This document shows, piece by piece, positions 1 through 7,237 of a DNA stretch of 25,654 bases (positions within the stretch are counted from its first letter, which is position 1; each line of letters starts with the position of its first letter). Source of the DNA: DASSHC01 sp035693105 (lineage in GTDB: Bacteria; Chloroflexota; Chloroflexia; Thermomicrobiales; Thermomicrobiaceae); contig DASSHC010000297.1 of NCBI GenBank assembly GCA_035693105.1, positions 1 to 25,654 of the forward strand. The letters are read 5' to 3'. A model generated the notes under the pieces. The model was not told the DNA's origin. It worked only from the letters and a program-made list of their open reading frames with translations, and ran no database searches. The translations under genes and the position numbers were made by a program.

Positions 1-381
1 TCCTTCGAGCAGATGGGCCCGGCAGCGGCAGAGCCGATGAAGCACTCTCCTCTTGCCCAGCGTTTCCCCAACGTCGATTGGGAACGCTTGTTCACGCACC
101 TCGGTGCGCTCCTGAGCCGCGACTATGACTGGTCTCAAGAAGTATCTCGAATCGCGGCACCCACGCTGCTGGCCTTCGCCGATGCCGACGCTATCCGCCC
201 TGCCCACATCGTCGAGTTCTTCGCGTTGCTGGGAGGCGGTCAGCGGGACGCCGGGCTCGATGGGTCCGGGCGGCCGACGAACCGGCTGGCGATCCTGCCT
301 GGACTGATCCACTATGACATCATTGACTCTCCCCTGCTCGCGGATGTCGTCGCTTCCTTCCTGGATGCACCGTTGCCGTAG
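1..381 (+). CDS. alpha/beta hydrolase, C-terminal part (5' end outside window)
   Basis: The frame is open from base 1 and ends at TAG 379-381, so the true start and the nucleophile elbow lie upstream of the window. About 126 residues are visible. They match the C-terminal third of an alpha/beta-hydrolase fold. There is a beta-strand plus acid loop (APTLLAFADADAIRP), where one of the Asp codons at 181-183 or 187-189 is the likely catalytic acid. A later strand, LAILPGLIHYDI, carries the likely catalytic His (codon 310-312). The acid loop is followed by HIVEFFALLGGGQRDAG, a stretch I associate with a common family of small soluble bacterial alpha/beta hydrolases of unknown substrate. The gene converges on the CocE-family gene, with only 44 bp between the stops. 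The fold call is firm; the substrate is unknown. Confidence 0.8.
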   Translation, partial: SFEQMGPAAAEPMKHSPLAQRFPNVDWERLFTHLGALLSRDYDWSQEVSRIAAPTLLAFADADAIRPAHIVEFFALLGGGQRDAGLDGSGRPTNRLAILPGLIHYDIIDSPLLADVVASFLDAPLP

Positions 382-385
382 CGAC

Positions 386-417
386 GCGGGTGGCCGGGCC
401 GTTTGTCCGTCACCCGC
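386..417. terminator. possible bidirectional hairpin between convergent genes
   Basis: A perfect 7-bp inverted repeat (GCGGGTG at 386-392, CACCCGC at 411-417) encloses an 18-nt loop. It sits in the 44-bp gap between two convergent stop codons. There is no T-tract on either strand, so termination is inferred from position only. Confidence 0.25.
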
Positions 418-425
418 CGCGCGCC

Positions 426-2321
426 TTAGCCTGCCTTCCCGACTGGGATCACCGGCAGCACGAGGTGCGAGGGGTGCGCGCGATCGTGGTGGATGGTGTT
501 GAGCGCGACCTCGGTGTGCGTCTCCTGGCCCAGCGGCTCGCCGGTGTTGGGGTTGACGTCGAAGCGCGGGAAGTTGCTGCTGGAGATGTCGAGCCGGATG
601 CGATGGCCCGCGCCGAAGACGTTACTGGTCGGGTACATCGGGATCTCGATCTTCTCGACGACGCCCGGCGTCAGCGGTTCGGCCTGCCCGCCGTGGCGGT
701 AGCGCAGGCGCAGGATCGTGTCGGAGATGTTCATGGCGTAGCCCTCGGGGTAGTCGGCGCTGGGCGGGTAGCGGTCGATGAGCTTGACGGTGATGTCGGT
801 GTCGGGCGCCGTTGAATCCACCCAGAGGACGGCGGTCAGTGGCCCGGTCACTTCGAGCGGCGCGGCCAGCGGCTCGCTCTGGAAGACGAGCACGTCGGGG
901 CGCGCGGCCAGCGGCAGCGCGGGCGGTGAAGCGCCGAAGGTCGCCGGCAGCGTACGCTGGTCCTGCGGGCCGACGCTGACGATGCTGGCCCAGCGCTCGG
1001 GCGGCGGCACCCGCGCCGCGATCTCTTGCGGCACCGGGGCAAAGTCGCTGAGCGACGAGATGTTGCCGCCCACGGTCGGGACCGGATCGCGCGGGTCGAA
1101 GGCGAAGGTGGTGCCGTCCTCGGCCGCCGCCGGCTCGCCGGTGCCGAGCCGCCCGCCGCCGCCGAGGTAGTAGTTGGTCCATTGCGTCCGCGCCAGCGGC
1201 CACTCCTGCTCGGCGCGCCAGTGGCCGCCGTGGTAGAGGCGGCCCTCGGGCGTGCGGTGGCCGTCGCCGCCGCCCATCACGAAGATGCGCACCGGCGGCT
1301 CGGAGCCGATCTCGTTGTCGATCCCCTTGAGCCAGTGATCGAAGAAGCGCAGGTGGTGGTCGTCGACGTCGGCGGCGATGCCCGAGCCGCCGATCGAAGC
1401 CGTCGGGCCGAACTCGACGTCGCCGGACCAGGTGAGGTCGGGCGGATAGCCGCCGTGGGTCCAGGGGCCCATCAAGAGCCGCACCGGGCCGCGCTTGATC
1501 TCGCCGAAGCGCACGAAGTTCTCGGTGGTGGCGCGGGTGTAGCTGTCGTACCAGGCGCCGGAGAAGAGGATCGGCACGTCGGCGTGCGCCTGCGCGTGCT
1601 CCTCGAAGTTGAAGCCGGGCTGCTTCCAGTACTCGTCGTACTCACCCCGGTACATGATGTCGAGCGCCCAGCGCTCGTAGTCCGGCGCCAGCGCCAGCGG
1701 CGAGACGCCGGGCTTGAGCGGCAGTTGGCGCACCCAGCGGCTGAAGGGCGCGCTCTCGACCAGCGCGTCGCGGATCGCCTGCGGCACGCTGGGGCTGGTG
1801 GCCGCGCCCATGAAGGCCCAGGCCAGGAAGCGCAGCTCGAAGGCGCCGTTCTGCCGCACCGTGCTGGTGTAGGCGTTGGCGCCGCCCTCGTTGACGTACA
1901 TCGCGGCCAGGTGGGGCGGGTTGAGCGCGGCCAACGCGCTCTGCGTCCAGGCGAGATACGAGGTGCCCAGCGTACCGACCTTGCCGTCGCACCAGGGCTG
2001 CTGCCCGACCCAGACGATGGTGTCGTAGCCGTCCTCCGCCTCCTGCGCCAGGAAGTAGAACTCGCCCTCCGACTCGTAGCGCCCGCGCACGTCCTGGATG
2101 ACGACCGCGTAGCCCCGGCTGGCGAAGTAGACCCCCTTGCGGCGGATCGTCTCGGCCGAGCCCTTGTTGTAGGGGGTGCGGATCAAGAGCGTCGGGAACG
2201 GGCCGGGCAGCGGCTCGACGCCATCGGCGGGACGGTAGATGTCGGTGGCCAGGCGCACGCCGTCGCGCATCGGCACCATGATGCTCCGGGCCAGGCTGAC
2301 CTCGAACTGGGGCTCGCTCAT
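426..2321 (-). CDS. CocE/NonD family hydrolase (X-Pro dipeptidyl-peptidase S15 type)
   Basis: A 631-residue serine hydrolase of the CocE/NonD family (cocaine esterase, S15 peptidase and related acylases). The N-terminal alpha/beta-hydrolase core has the family opening MVPMRDGVRLATDIYRP (about 15-31). The nucleophile elbow is GTLGTSYLAW with Ser121. The acid is likely Asp259 (SGAWYDSYTR) and the base His289 (LMGPWTHGG). These positions sit close to the Ser117/Asp259/His287 triad I recall for cocaine esterase. A helical cap lies between about 145 and 245. The C-terminal jelly-roll (from about 400) contains GPLTAVLWVDSTAPDTDI and AGHRIRLDISSSNFPRFDVN, typical of the C-terminal beta domain. No signal peptide is seen, so it is probably cytoplasmic. 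The ATG at 2321 has a good GGAAGGAG site. It is divergent from the small hydrolase at 2451, leaving 129 bp for two promoters. The substrate (ester, amide or X-Pro peptide) cannot be read from sequence. Confidence 0.93.
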   Translation of the reverse strand: MSEPQFEVSLARSIMVPMRDGVRLATDIYRPADGVEPLPGPFPTLLIRTPYNKGSAETIRRKGVYFASRGYAVVIQDVRGRYESEGEFYFLAQEAEDGYDTIVWVGQQPWCDGKVGTLGTSYLAWTQSALAALNPPHLAAMYVNEGGANAYTSTVRQNGAFELRFLAWAFMGAATSPSVPQAIRDALVESAPFSRWVRQLPLKPGVSPLALAPDYERWALDIMYRGEYDEYWKQPGFNFEEHAQAHADVPILFSGAWYDSYTRATTENFVRFGEIKRGPVRLLMGPWTHGGYPPDLTWSGDVEFGPTASIGGSGIAADVDDHHLRFFDHWLKGIDNEIGSEPPVRIFVMGGGDGHRTPEGRLYHGGHWRAEQEWPLARTQWTNYYLGGGGRLGTGEPAAAEDGTTFAFDPRDPVPTVGGNISSLSDFAPVPQEIAARVPPPERWASIVSVGPQDQRTLPATFGASPPALPLAARPDVLVFQSEPLAAPLEVTGPLTAVLWVDSTAPDTDITVKLIDRYPPSADYPEGYAMNISDTILRLRYRHGGQAEPLTPGVVEKIEIPMYPTSNVFGAGHRIRLDISSSNFPRFDVNPNTGEPLGQETHTEVALNTIHHDRAHPSHLVLPVIPVGKAG

Positions 2322-2450
2322 CGTCGCGCTCCTTCCGGTTGCTTGTCGGTCGCGCGCAGTCTAGCAGACCTCGGCCGCTGGTTCGCCCTTTGCGGTGCCC
2401 CCAATCAGCCACGCCCGGCGCGGCACGCTCCGTCTCATGCAAGGATGGCG

Positions 2451-3311
2451 ATGGGAGAGACGATCCGCCTCGCCGACGGCCGCGCGCTCGGCTTCGACGA
2501 GTTCGGGGCGCACGACGGCGCTCCGGTCTTCTACCTGCCCGGCTACGGTAGCTCGCGGCTGGCGGCTTACCCGGACGACGCGCTGACCGCCTCGACCGGC
2601 GCGCGGGTGATCGCGGTCGATCGCCCCGGCATCGGGCTCTCCAGCCCGCGCGCCGGTTACCGTCCGCTCGACTTCGCCACCGACGTGGTGGCGCTGGCCG
2701 ACGCGCTCGGTCAGGAGCGCTTCGCGGTGCTCGGCTGGTCGTGGGGCGGCGCCTATGCGCTGGCCTGCGGCTACGGCTTCCCCGAGCGCGTCACGCGGCT
2801 CGGACTGGCCAGCCCGCTGGGCCGCTGGCTGGTCGGCCCCGGCGCCACCACCGCCGTCTCGTCGGGCTTCCGCCAGCTCGCGCTGCTGGTCCGGCTGGCG
2901 CCGCGCACCCTGAAACTCTTCCTGCGCTGGCAGCGGCGGGGCCTGCTGCGCGATCCCGAGCGCGCGGTGGCGCGCGCCACGGCGTCGCTGCCGCTGGCCG
3001 ACCGCGAGGTCGTCGAGCGGCCCGGTATGCGCACCATGCTGGTCGCCAACCTGCTGGCGGCCTGGCGGCAGGGGAGCGACGGGCTCTACCAGGACACGCT
3101 GGCGGTCGCCCGCCCCTGGGGCTTCCAGCCGGGCGAGGTGGGGCCGCCGGTCCACCTCTGGCAGGGGGAGGACGACGCCGAGGTTCTGCCGGCCATGGCG
3201 CACGAGCTGGTCGCGGCGCTGCCGGATTGCCGGGCCAGCTTCTGCATGGGCGAGGGCCATCTGGTGATCTACATCCACTGGGCCGAGATGCTGAGCGCGC
3301 TGGTCGCCTGA
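2451..3311 (+). CDS. alpha/beta fold hydrolase
   Basis: A 286-residue single-domain alpha/beta hydrolase. The oxyanion-side loop is PVFYLPGYGSS (about 25-35), followed by the strand VIAVDRPGIGLS (53-64). The nucleophile elbow is LGWSWGG with Ser97. The acid is likely Asp241 or Asp242 in WQGEDDAEVLP, and the base His270 in GEGHLVIY. The order and spacing fit esterases, haloperoxidase-like enzymes and C-C hydrolases of about 280 residues. There is no signal peptide. Start choice: AAGG at 2441-2444 gives ideal 6-nt spacing to the ATG at 2451. An in-frame ATG at 2445 would add two residues but has no spacing from the AAGG. The long open frame that continues upstream of 2445 is antisense to the CocE gene and is not used. 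It is probably transcribed from the shared divergent region. The substrate is unknown. Confidence 0.9.
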   Translation: MGETIRLADGRALGFDEFGAHDGAPVFYLPGYGSSRLAAYPDDALTASTGARVIAVDRPGIGLSSPRAGYRPLDFATDVVALADALGQERFAVLGWSWGGAYALACGYGFPERVTRLGLASPLGRWLVGPGATTAVSSGFRQLALLVRLAPRTLKLFLRWQRRGLLRDPERAVARATASLPLADREVVERPGMRTMLVANLLAAWRQGSDGLYQDTLAVARPWGFQPGEVGPPVHLWQGEDDAEVLPAMAHELVAALPDCRASFCMGEGHLVIYIHWAEMLSALVA

Positions 3312-3396
3312 GCCGGTCGGGCCCGGCACGCCAGTTGCATCGTGAGGCGATGAGTGCCGAGCACCCGCTCGGATCATCCGCCGGAGGGAGTGCAGT

Positions 3397-4383
3397 ATGT
3401 CAATCGAACGGGACCGCGCGCGACTACGGCTGGGCATGGCGGTCGAGGCCGAGGATGGGCTGCCGGTCGGCCGGGTGGTGGCGCTGGAGCAGTCGAACTT
3501 CATCGTCGAGCGGCCGGATCTGCCGACAATCGCGGTGCCCTACATCCAAATTGCCGCGATCGACAATGGCCAGGTGCGGCTGAGCGAGAAGGCCAGCGAG
3601 GTCGACAAGCACGGCTACATCGTGCCGGAGGAGAGCTTTCGCCCGCTGGCCCAGCAGCCGGCGCGACCCGGCATGGAGGTCATCGGCTCCGACGGTCAGC
3701 GCGTCGGGCAGGTCGTCGACGTGCATGCGGACTACCTCACGGTCGACACCGGGCTGACCACGCAGCTCTACTACATCCCCGACAGCGCGATCACGCGCGT
3801 CCACGGCGACCGGGTCGAGCTGGCGGTGCCCGACAAGGTGATCAACGCCATGGGCTGGAACCAGCCGCCGCTGAGCGGCAGCGCGCGTGCCTTCACGGTC
3901 GAGCCGGGCATGGAGGTCGTCGGCTCCGACGGCGACAAGGTCGGTGACGTCGATCAGGTGCGCGACCACTACTTCCGCGTGCGCCGCTCGCTGGCTCCCG
4001 ACTTCTTCATCCCCTACGCGGCGGTGACCCGAGTGGAGGGGCAGCGCGTCGTGCTGAACGTGCCGGACGAGGAGGTGCACGAGTTCGGCTGGATGGCGCC
4101 GCCGGTCGGCCAGCAGCAGGCCGCCGGGCCGGGGCAAGGGAGGATTCAGGCCGGGATGACCGTCGTCTCGGGCGACGGCGACGAGGTCGGCACGGTGACG
4201 GCGGCCAACCCACAGGAGATCCTGGTCGACCGCGGCACGCGTCCCGACCTGCACGTGCCCTACGGCTACGTGCGCGACGTCTTGACCAACCGGGTGATGC
4301 TCTCGATCCCGAAAGCCGACATCCCCTTCATGAACTGGGAGATCCCGGTCAGCGACACCGGCCCGCAGCAGGCGCAGCCGTAG
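3397..4383 (+). CDS. tandem PRC-barrel/DUF2171-like repeat protein (four repeats)
   Basis: A 328-residue soluble protein made of four copies of a domain of about 57 residues, at about 11-66, 90-146, 168-224 and 251-306. Each opens with the pattern GM-x-V-x(3)-DG-x(2)-VG-x-V (for example RPGMEVIGSDGQRVGQV and EPGMEVVGSDGDKVGDV). Each continues to a hydrophobic strand, a PY/IP step (VPYIQI, YIPDSAI, IPYAAV, VPYGYV) and a valine-rich exit strand. This is the layout of PRC-barrel/DUF2171 domains, small beta-barrels best known from the ribosome maturation factor RimM and photosynthetic reaction centre H subunit. Repeats 2 and 3 are followed by a GW motif (AMGWNQPP, FGWMAPP). There is no enzyme motif, signal peptide or membrane segment. 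The start has a strong GGAGGGAG site at 3383-3390. DUF2171 proteins are often stress-associated, but nothing here proves a role. Confidence 0.82.
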   Translation: MSIERDRARLRLGMAVEAEDGLPVGRVVALEQSNFIVERPDLPTIAVPYIQIAAIDNGQVRLSEKASEVDKHGYIVPEESFRPLAQQPARPGMEVIGSDGQRVGQVVDVHADYLTVDTGLTTQLYYIPDSAITRVHGDRVELAVPDKVINAMGWNQPPLSGSARAFTVEPGMEVVGSDGDKVGDVDQVRDHYFRVRRSLAPDFFIPYAAVTRVEGQRVVLNVPDEEVHEFGWMAPPVGQQQAAGPGQGRIQAGMTVVSGDGDEVGTVTAANPQEILVDRGTRPDLHVPYGYVRDVLTNRVMLSIPKADIPFMNWEIPVSDTGPQQAQP

Positions 4384-4385
4384 GG

Positions 4386-4424
4386 CCCTCACCCCCAACC
4401 CCTCTCCCGTGCGCGGGAGAGGGG
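4386..4424 (+). repeat. intergenic hairpin repeat, family A copy 1
   Basis: This copy starts two bases after the stop of the PRC-repeat gene. CCCTCACCCCC leads into a perfect 11-bp stem (CCCCTCTCCCG, 4399-4409; CGGGAGAGGGG, 4414-4424) with loop TGCG. It is nearly identical to the element at 23329-23367, differing at two bases between the leader and the stem (AA versus GG). It could act as a 3' transcript-end hairpin, but there is no U-tract. Confidence 0.8.
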
Positions 4425-4490
4425 CGCTGCCCATCGACCCAGCTTGCCAATAGGAAGTGTCCCTACGCCTATTCTTGTCGTTTGCCACCT

Positions 4491-4559
4491 CCCCTCGCCC
4501 CCGCAGGGCTCCGTCCGGAGAGGGGCAGGGGGTGAGGGAACTCCTGCCGGGGGTGAGGG
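4491..4559 (-). repeat. intergenic repeat, family A copy 2 (inverted, diverged)
   Basis: Read on the minus strand from 4538 this gives CCCTCACCCCC, then CCCCTCTCC, and later GGGGAGGTGGCAAACGAC. The same order follows the family A hairpin near 23366 (GGGGAGGTGGCGAATGAT). It therefore lies in inverted orientation to copy 1, and the two fill the 181-bp convergent gap between the PRC-repeat gene and ilvD. A further CCCTCACCCCC (minus strand, 4559-4549) abuts the ilvD stop. Confidence 0.65.
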
Positions 4560-4564
4560 CCCGC

Positions 4565-6316
4565 TCAGTCCTCGTTCTCGAACGGATGCAGCGGGCCCTT
4601 GGCCGGGGCAGCGGCGACCGGGACGCGCTCCGGCTCACCGCTCGGGTCGCGCAGCACCGCGCCGGTATTGGCCGAGGTCACCAGGTAGGCGTAGCGGCGC
4701 AGGTACTTGCTGGCGATCGTCTGGCGGAAGGGCTTGAGCGACTTCTTGCGGAAGGCCAGCTCCAGCTCGTCCAGCTCCACCTTGAGACTGTTGTTGGGGA
4801 TGTCGATCGAGATGATGTCGCCGTCCTCGAGCAGCGCGATCGGCCCGCCGGCCGCCGCCTCGGGCGAGACGTGGCCGATGCAGGCGCCGCGCGTGCCGCC
4901 GGAGAAGCGGCCGTCGGTGACCAGCGCCACGCTCTTGCCCAGCCCCATGCCCATGATGTTGGCCGTCGGCGCCAGCATCTCCTGCATGCCGGGGCCGCCC
5001 TTGGGCCCCTCGTAGCGGATCACCACCACGTCGCCCGGCTGGATCTTGCCGGTCAGGATGGCGCTGCTGGCGTCCTCCATCGAGTCGAAGACGCGCGCCG
5101 GGCCACGGTGGACCAGCATCTCCGGCTCGACTCCGGCGGTCTTGATCACCGCGCCGTCGGGCGCCAGGTTGCCGCGCAGGATCGCCAGCCCGCCGCGCTC
5201 GCTGTAGGCGTTGTCGAGAGAATGGATGACCTCGGGATCGAGGATGGCCGCCCCGGCGATGTTCTCGCCCAGCGTCTTCATGGTCACGGTCATCTGATCG
5301 AGATCGAGCACGCCGGGCTTGCGCGCGATCTCGTTGAGGATGGCGCTGATGCCGCCGGCCCGGTGCACGTCCTCGATGTGCCAGTTGGAGGAGGGGCTGA
5401 CCTTGCAGATGTGCGGCACGCGCTGCGCCACCTGGTTGATGCGCTCCAGCGGGTAGTCGAGGTTGCCCTCGGTCGCCAGCGCCAGCCCGTGCAGCACCGT
5501 GTTGGTCGAGCCGCCCATCGCCATGTCGAGCGCGTAGGCGTTGTCCATCGCCGCGTGGGTGACGATCTGGCGCGGCGTCAGGTTGGCCTCGACCAGCTTG
5601 AGCATCTGCGTCGCCGCTCGGCCCGCCAGTTCGTTGCGCTCGGGCGTGTCGGCCAGGATGGTGCCGTTGCCGGGGAGCGCCAGGCCGAGCGCCTCCATCA
5701 GGCAGTTCATCGAGTTGGCGGTGAACATGCCGGAGCAGGAGCCGCAGGAGGGGCAGCCGTAGGTTTCCAGTTGCTCCAGCCGCTTGGCGTCGATCTTGCC
5801 CGCCTGGTAGGCGCCGACCCCCTCGAAGACCGAGATCAGGTCGACCTTCTGGCCGTCCGGCATCGTCCCGGCCGCCATCGGCCCGCCACTGATGAAGATG
5901 GTGGGGATATCGAGGCGCATGGCGGCCATCAGCATCCCCGGCACGATCTTGTCGCAGTTGGGGATGCAGACCATGCCGTCGAACTGGTGGGCGCTGATCA
6001 CCGTCTCGACCGAGTCGGCGATGATCTCCCGGCTGGGCAGGGAGAACTTCATGCCGATGTGCCCCATGGCGATGCCGTCGTCGACGCCGATGGTGTTGAA
6101 CTCGAAGGGCACGCCGCCCGCCGCGCGCACAGCGTCCTTGACCACCTTGCCGAAGCGCTGCAGGTGGACGTGGCCGGGGATGATGTCGACGTAGGAGTTG
6201 ACGATGGCGATGAACGGCTTGCGGAAGTCGGCCTCGGACTGGATCACGCCGGTGGCGCGCAGCAGGCTGCGGTGCGGCGCGCGCTCGAAGCCCTTCTTGA
6301 TCGTGTCGGAACGCAC
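4565..6316 (-). CDS. ilvD: dihydroxy-acid dehydratase
   Basis: IlvD dehydrates 2,3-dihydroxy-isovalerate and 2,3-dihydroxy-3-methylvalerate to the 2-oxo acids, the shared third step of valine and isoleucine synthesis. It is a cytoplasmic iron-sulfur enzyme. The 583 residues match the family end to end: RAPHRSLLRATG (12-23), GGVPFEFNTIGVDDGIAMGH (67-86), VCIPNCDK with Cys117 and Cys121, GCPSCGSCSGMFTANSMNC with Cys188, Cys191 and Cys194, and GPKGGPGMQEML and TDGRFSGG near the C-terminus. The N-terminal site reads PGHVHL, as in the E. coli and Bacillus enzymes, not PCN, as in the [2Fe-2S] plant and mycobacterial type. A labile [4Fe-4S] cluster is therefore likely. An unusual tail of about 28 residues follows the usual end. 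The start codon is GTG at 6316, with GAGAGG about 8 nt upstream. It lies 60 bp downstream of the iron-transporter ATPase gene, in the same direction. Confidence 0.96.
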   Translation of the reverse strand: MRSDTIKKGFERAPHRSLLRATGVIQSEADFRKPFIAIVNSYVDIIPGHVHLQRFGKVVKDAVRAAGGVPFEFNTIGVDDGIAMGHIGMKFSLPSREIIADSVETVISAHQFDGMVCIPNCDKIVPGMLMAAMRLDIPTIFISGGPMAAGTMPDGQKVDLISVFEGVGAYQAGKIDAKRLEQLETYGCPSCGSCSGMFTANSMNCLMEALGLALPGNGTILADTPERNELAGRAATQMLKLVEANLTPRQIVTHAAMDNAYALDMAMGGSTNTVLHGLALATEGNLDYPLERINQVAQRVPHICKVSPSSNWHIEDVHRAGGISAILNEIARKPGVLDLDQMTVTMKTLGENIAGAAILDPEVIHSLDNAYSERGGLAILRGNLAPDGAVIKTAGVEPEMLVHRGPARVFDSMEDASSAILTGKIQPGDVVVIRYEGPKGGPGMQEMLAPTANIMGMGLGKSVALVTDGRFSGGTRGACIGHVSPEAAAGGPIALLEDGDIISIDIPNNSLKVELDELELAFRKKSLKPFRQTIASKYLRRYAYLVTSANTGAVLRDPSGEPERVPVAAAPAKGPLHPFENED

Positions 6317-6375
6317 GGGAGACGCCTCTCGCTAGGCGGCGCGGGGCCGCGGTTCGGTCGGTACGGTTGCCGCAG

Positions 6376-6381
6376 ATTATA
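6376..6381 (-). promoter_or_regulatory. possible -10 box for ilvD
   Basis: A perfect TATAAT on the minus strand overlaps the TAA stop of the ABC ATPase gene, about 60 nt upstream of the ilvD GTG. No convincing -35 hexamer is present at 16-18 nt (GGCACA, CGGCAC or GCGGCA). The match may be chance, although AT-rich hexamers are rare in this DNA. Confidence 0.3.
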
Positions 6382-7237
6382 AGGGCGCGCTCTGGGTTGT
6401 GCCGCCCGTGGCCCGAGCGAAGGGGAGGCAGACCGGCGTGCCGTCCTCGGGGTGGGGGACGACCTGGGCCCGCACGTGGAAGACACGCGCCAGCAGCTCG
6501 GGGGTCAGCACGGCGGCCGGTGTTCCGTCGGCGACGATGCCGCCCGCCTCGAAGACGACCATGCGGCGGCTGAAGCGGGCGGCCTGGTTGAGATCGTGCA
6601 GCACCAGCACGATCGTCATCCCCTGCTCAAGGTTGAGCCGCCGGATCAGGTCGAGCACCTCGAACTGATGGCCGATGTCGAGGTAGGTGGTCGGTTCGTC
6701 CAGCAGCAGGATGGGCGTCTCCTGCGCCAGCGCCAGCGCGATCCAGGCCCGCTGCCGCTCGCCGCCAGAGAGGCTGTCCAGCGGCCGCTCGCGGAACTCG
6801 GTCATCCGGGTCTCGGCCAGCGCCCGTGCGATAGCCGCGCGGTCCGCGTCGTTGAAGAGCCGCAGCGGCCCCACGTGCGGGTAGCGTCCCTGCTCGACCA
6901 GCTCGGCCACCGTTAGCTCCTCGGGCGCGCTGGGCGCCTGGGGCAGGATGGCCAGCCGGCGCGCCACCTCACGCGTCGGCAGCCGGCTGATATCGCGGCC
7001 GTTCAGGTAGACGGCGCCGTGCCGGGGGTGCAGCATGCGCGCCAGCGCCTTGAGCATCGTGGTCTTGCCGGAGCCGTTAGGTCCGACCAGCGCCGTGACG
7101 CTGCCCCGCTCGATGCTGAGCGAGAGCTGCTCGAGCACCAGCCGGTTGCCGTAGCCGGCCGAGAGCGCCGCGCTCTCCAGCACGCCCTCCTCCTGTCCGG
7201 TATCCGCCGCCGGTCCCTGCTCGAATGCTAGCCTCAT
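6377..7237 (-). CDS. iron-chelate/cobalamin ABC transporter ATP-binding protein (FecE/BtuD type)
   Basis: A 286-residue nucleotide-binding subunit that drives import through the two FecCD permeases encoded just upstream. Walker A is GPNGSGKTT (52-60). The Q-loop is LPQ at Gln100, as is usual in FecE/FhuC/BtuD. The signature is LSGGERQRAW (156-165), Walker B is ILLLDEPTT (176-184) and the switch His is 214 (LVLHDLNQA). A C-terminal extension after about 240 (VFHVRAQVVPHPEDGTPVC) matches the FecE-like family. The ATG at 7237 overlaps the permease stop by 4 bp (ATGA), so it is translationally coupled. In-frame sequence upstream of this ATG is only an alternative reading of the permease gene. The specific ligand (siderophore, haem or cobalamin) cannot be told from the ATPase. 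Confidence 0.94.
   Translation of the reverse strand: MRLAFEQGPAADTGQEEGVLESAALSAGYGNRLVLEQLSLSIERGSVTALVGPNGSGKTTMLKALARMLHPRHGAVYLNGRDISRLPTREVARRLAILPQAPSAPEELTVAELVEQGRYPHVGPLRLFNDADRAAIARALAETRMTEFRERPLDSLSGGERQRAWIALALAQETPILLLDEPTTYLDIGHQFEVLDLIRRLNLEQGMTIVLVLHDLNQAARFSRRMVVFEAGGIVADGTPAAVLTPELLARVFHVRAQVVPHPEDGTPVCLPFARATGGTTQSAPL

Noticed and set aside
1026..2450. Long plus-strand open frame opposite the CocE gene, joined in frame to the small hydrolase
   Set aside because: It is rich in Arg, Ala, Val and His with no domain motif and lies opposite a confident gene. High GC at the third codon position keeps the antisense frame open. The true hydrolase begins at 2451 with its own ribosome site.
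4457..6382. 641-codon plus-strand open frame opposite ilvD
   Set aside because: Its composition is that of an antisense shadow (repeated HVD/RVG/DDV patterns), and ilvD on the other strand matches its family end to end.
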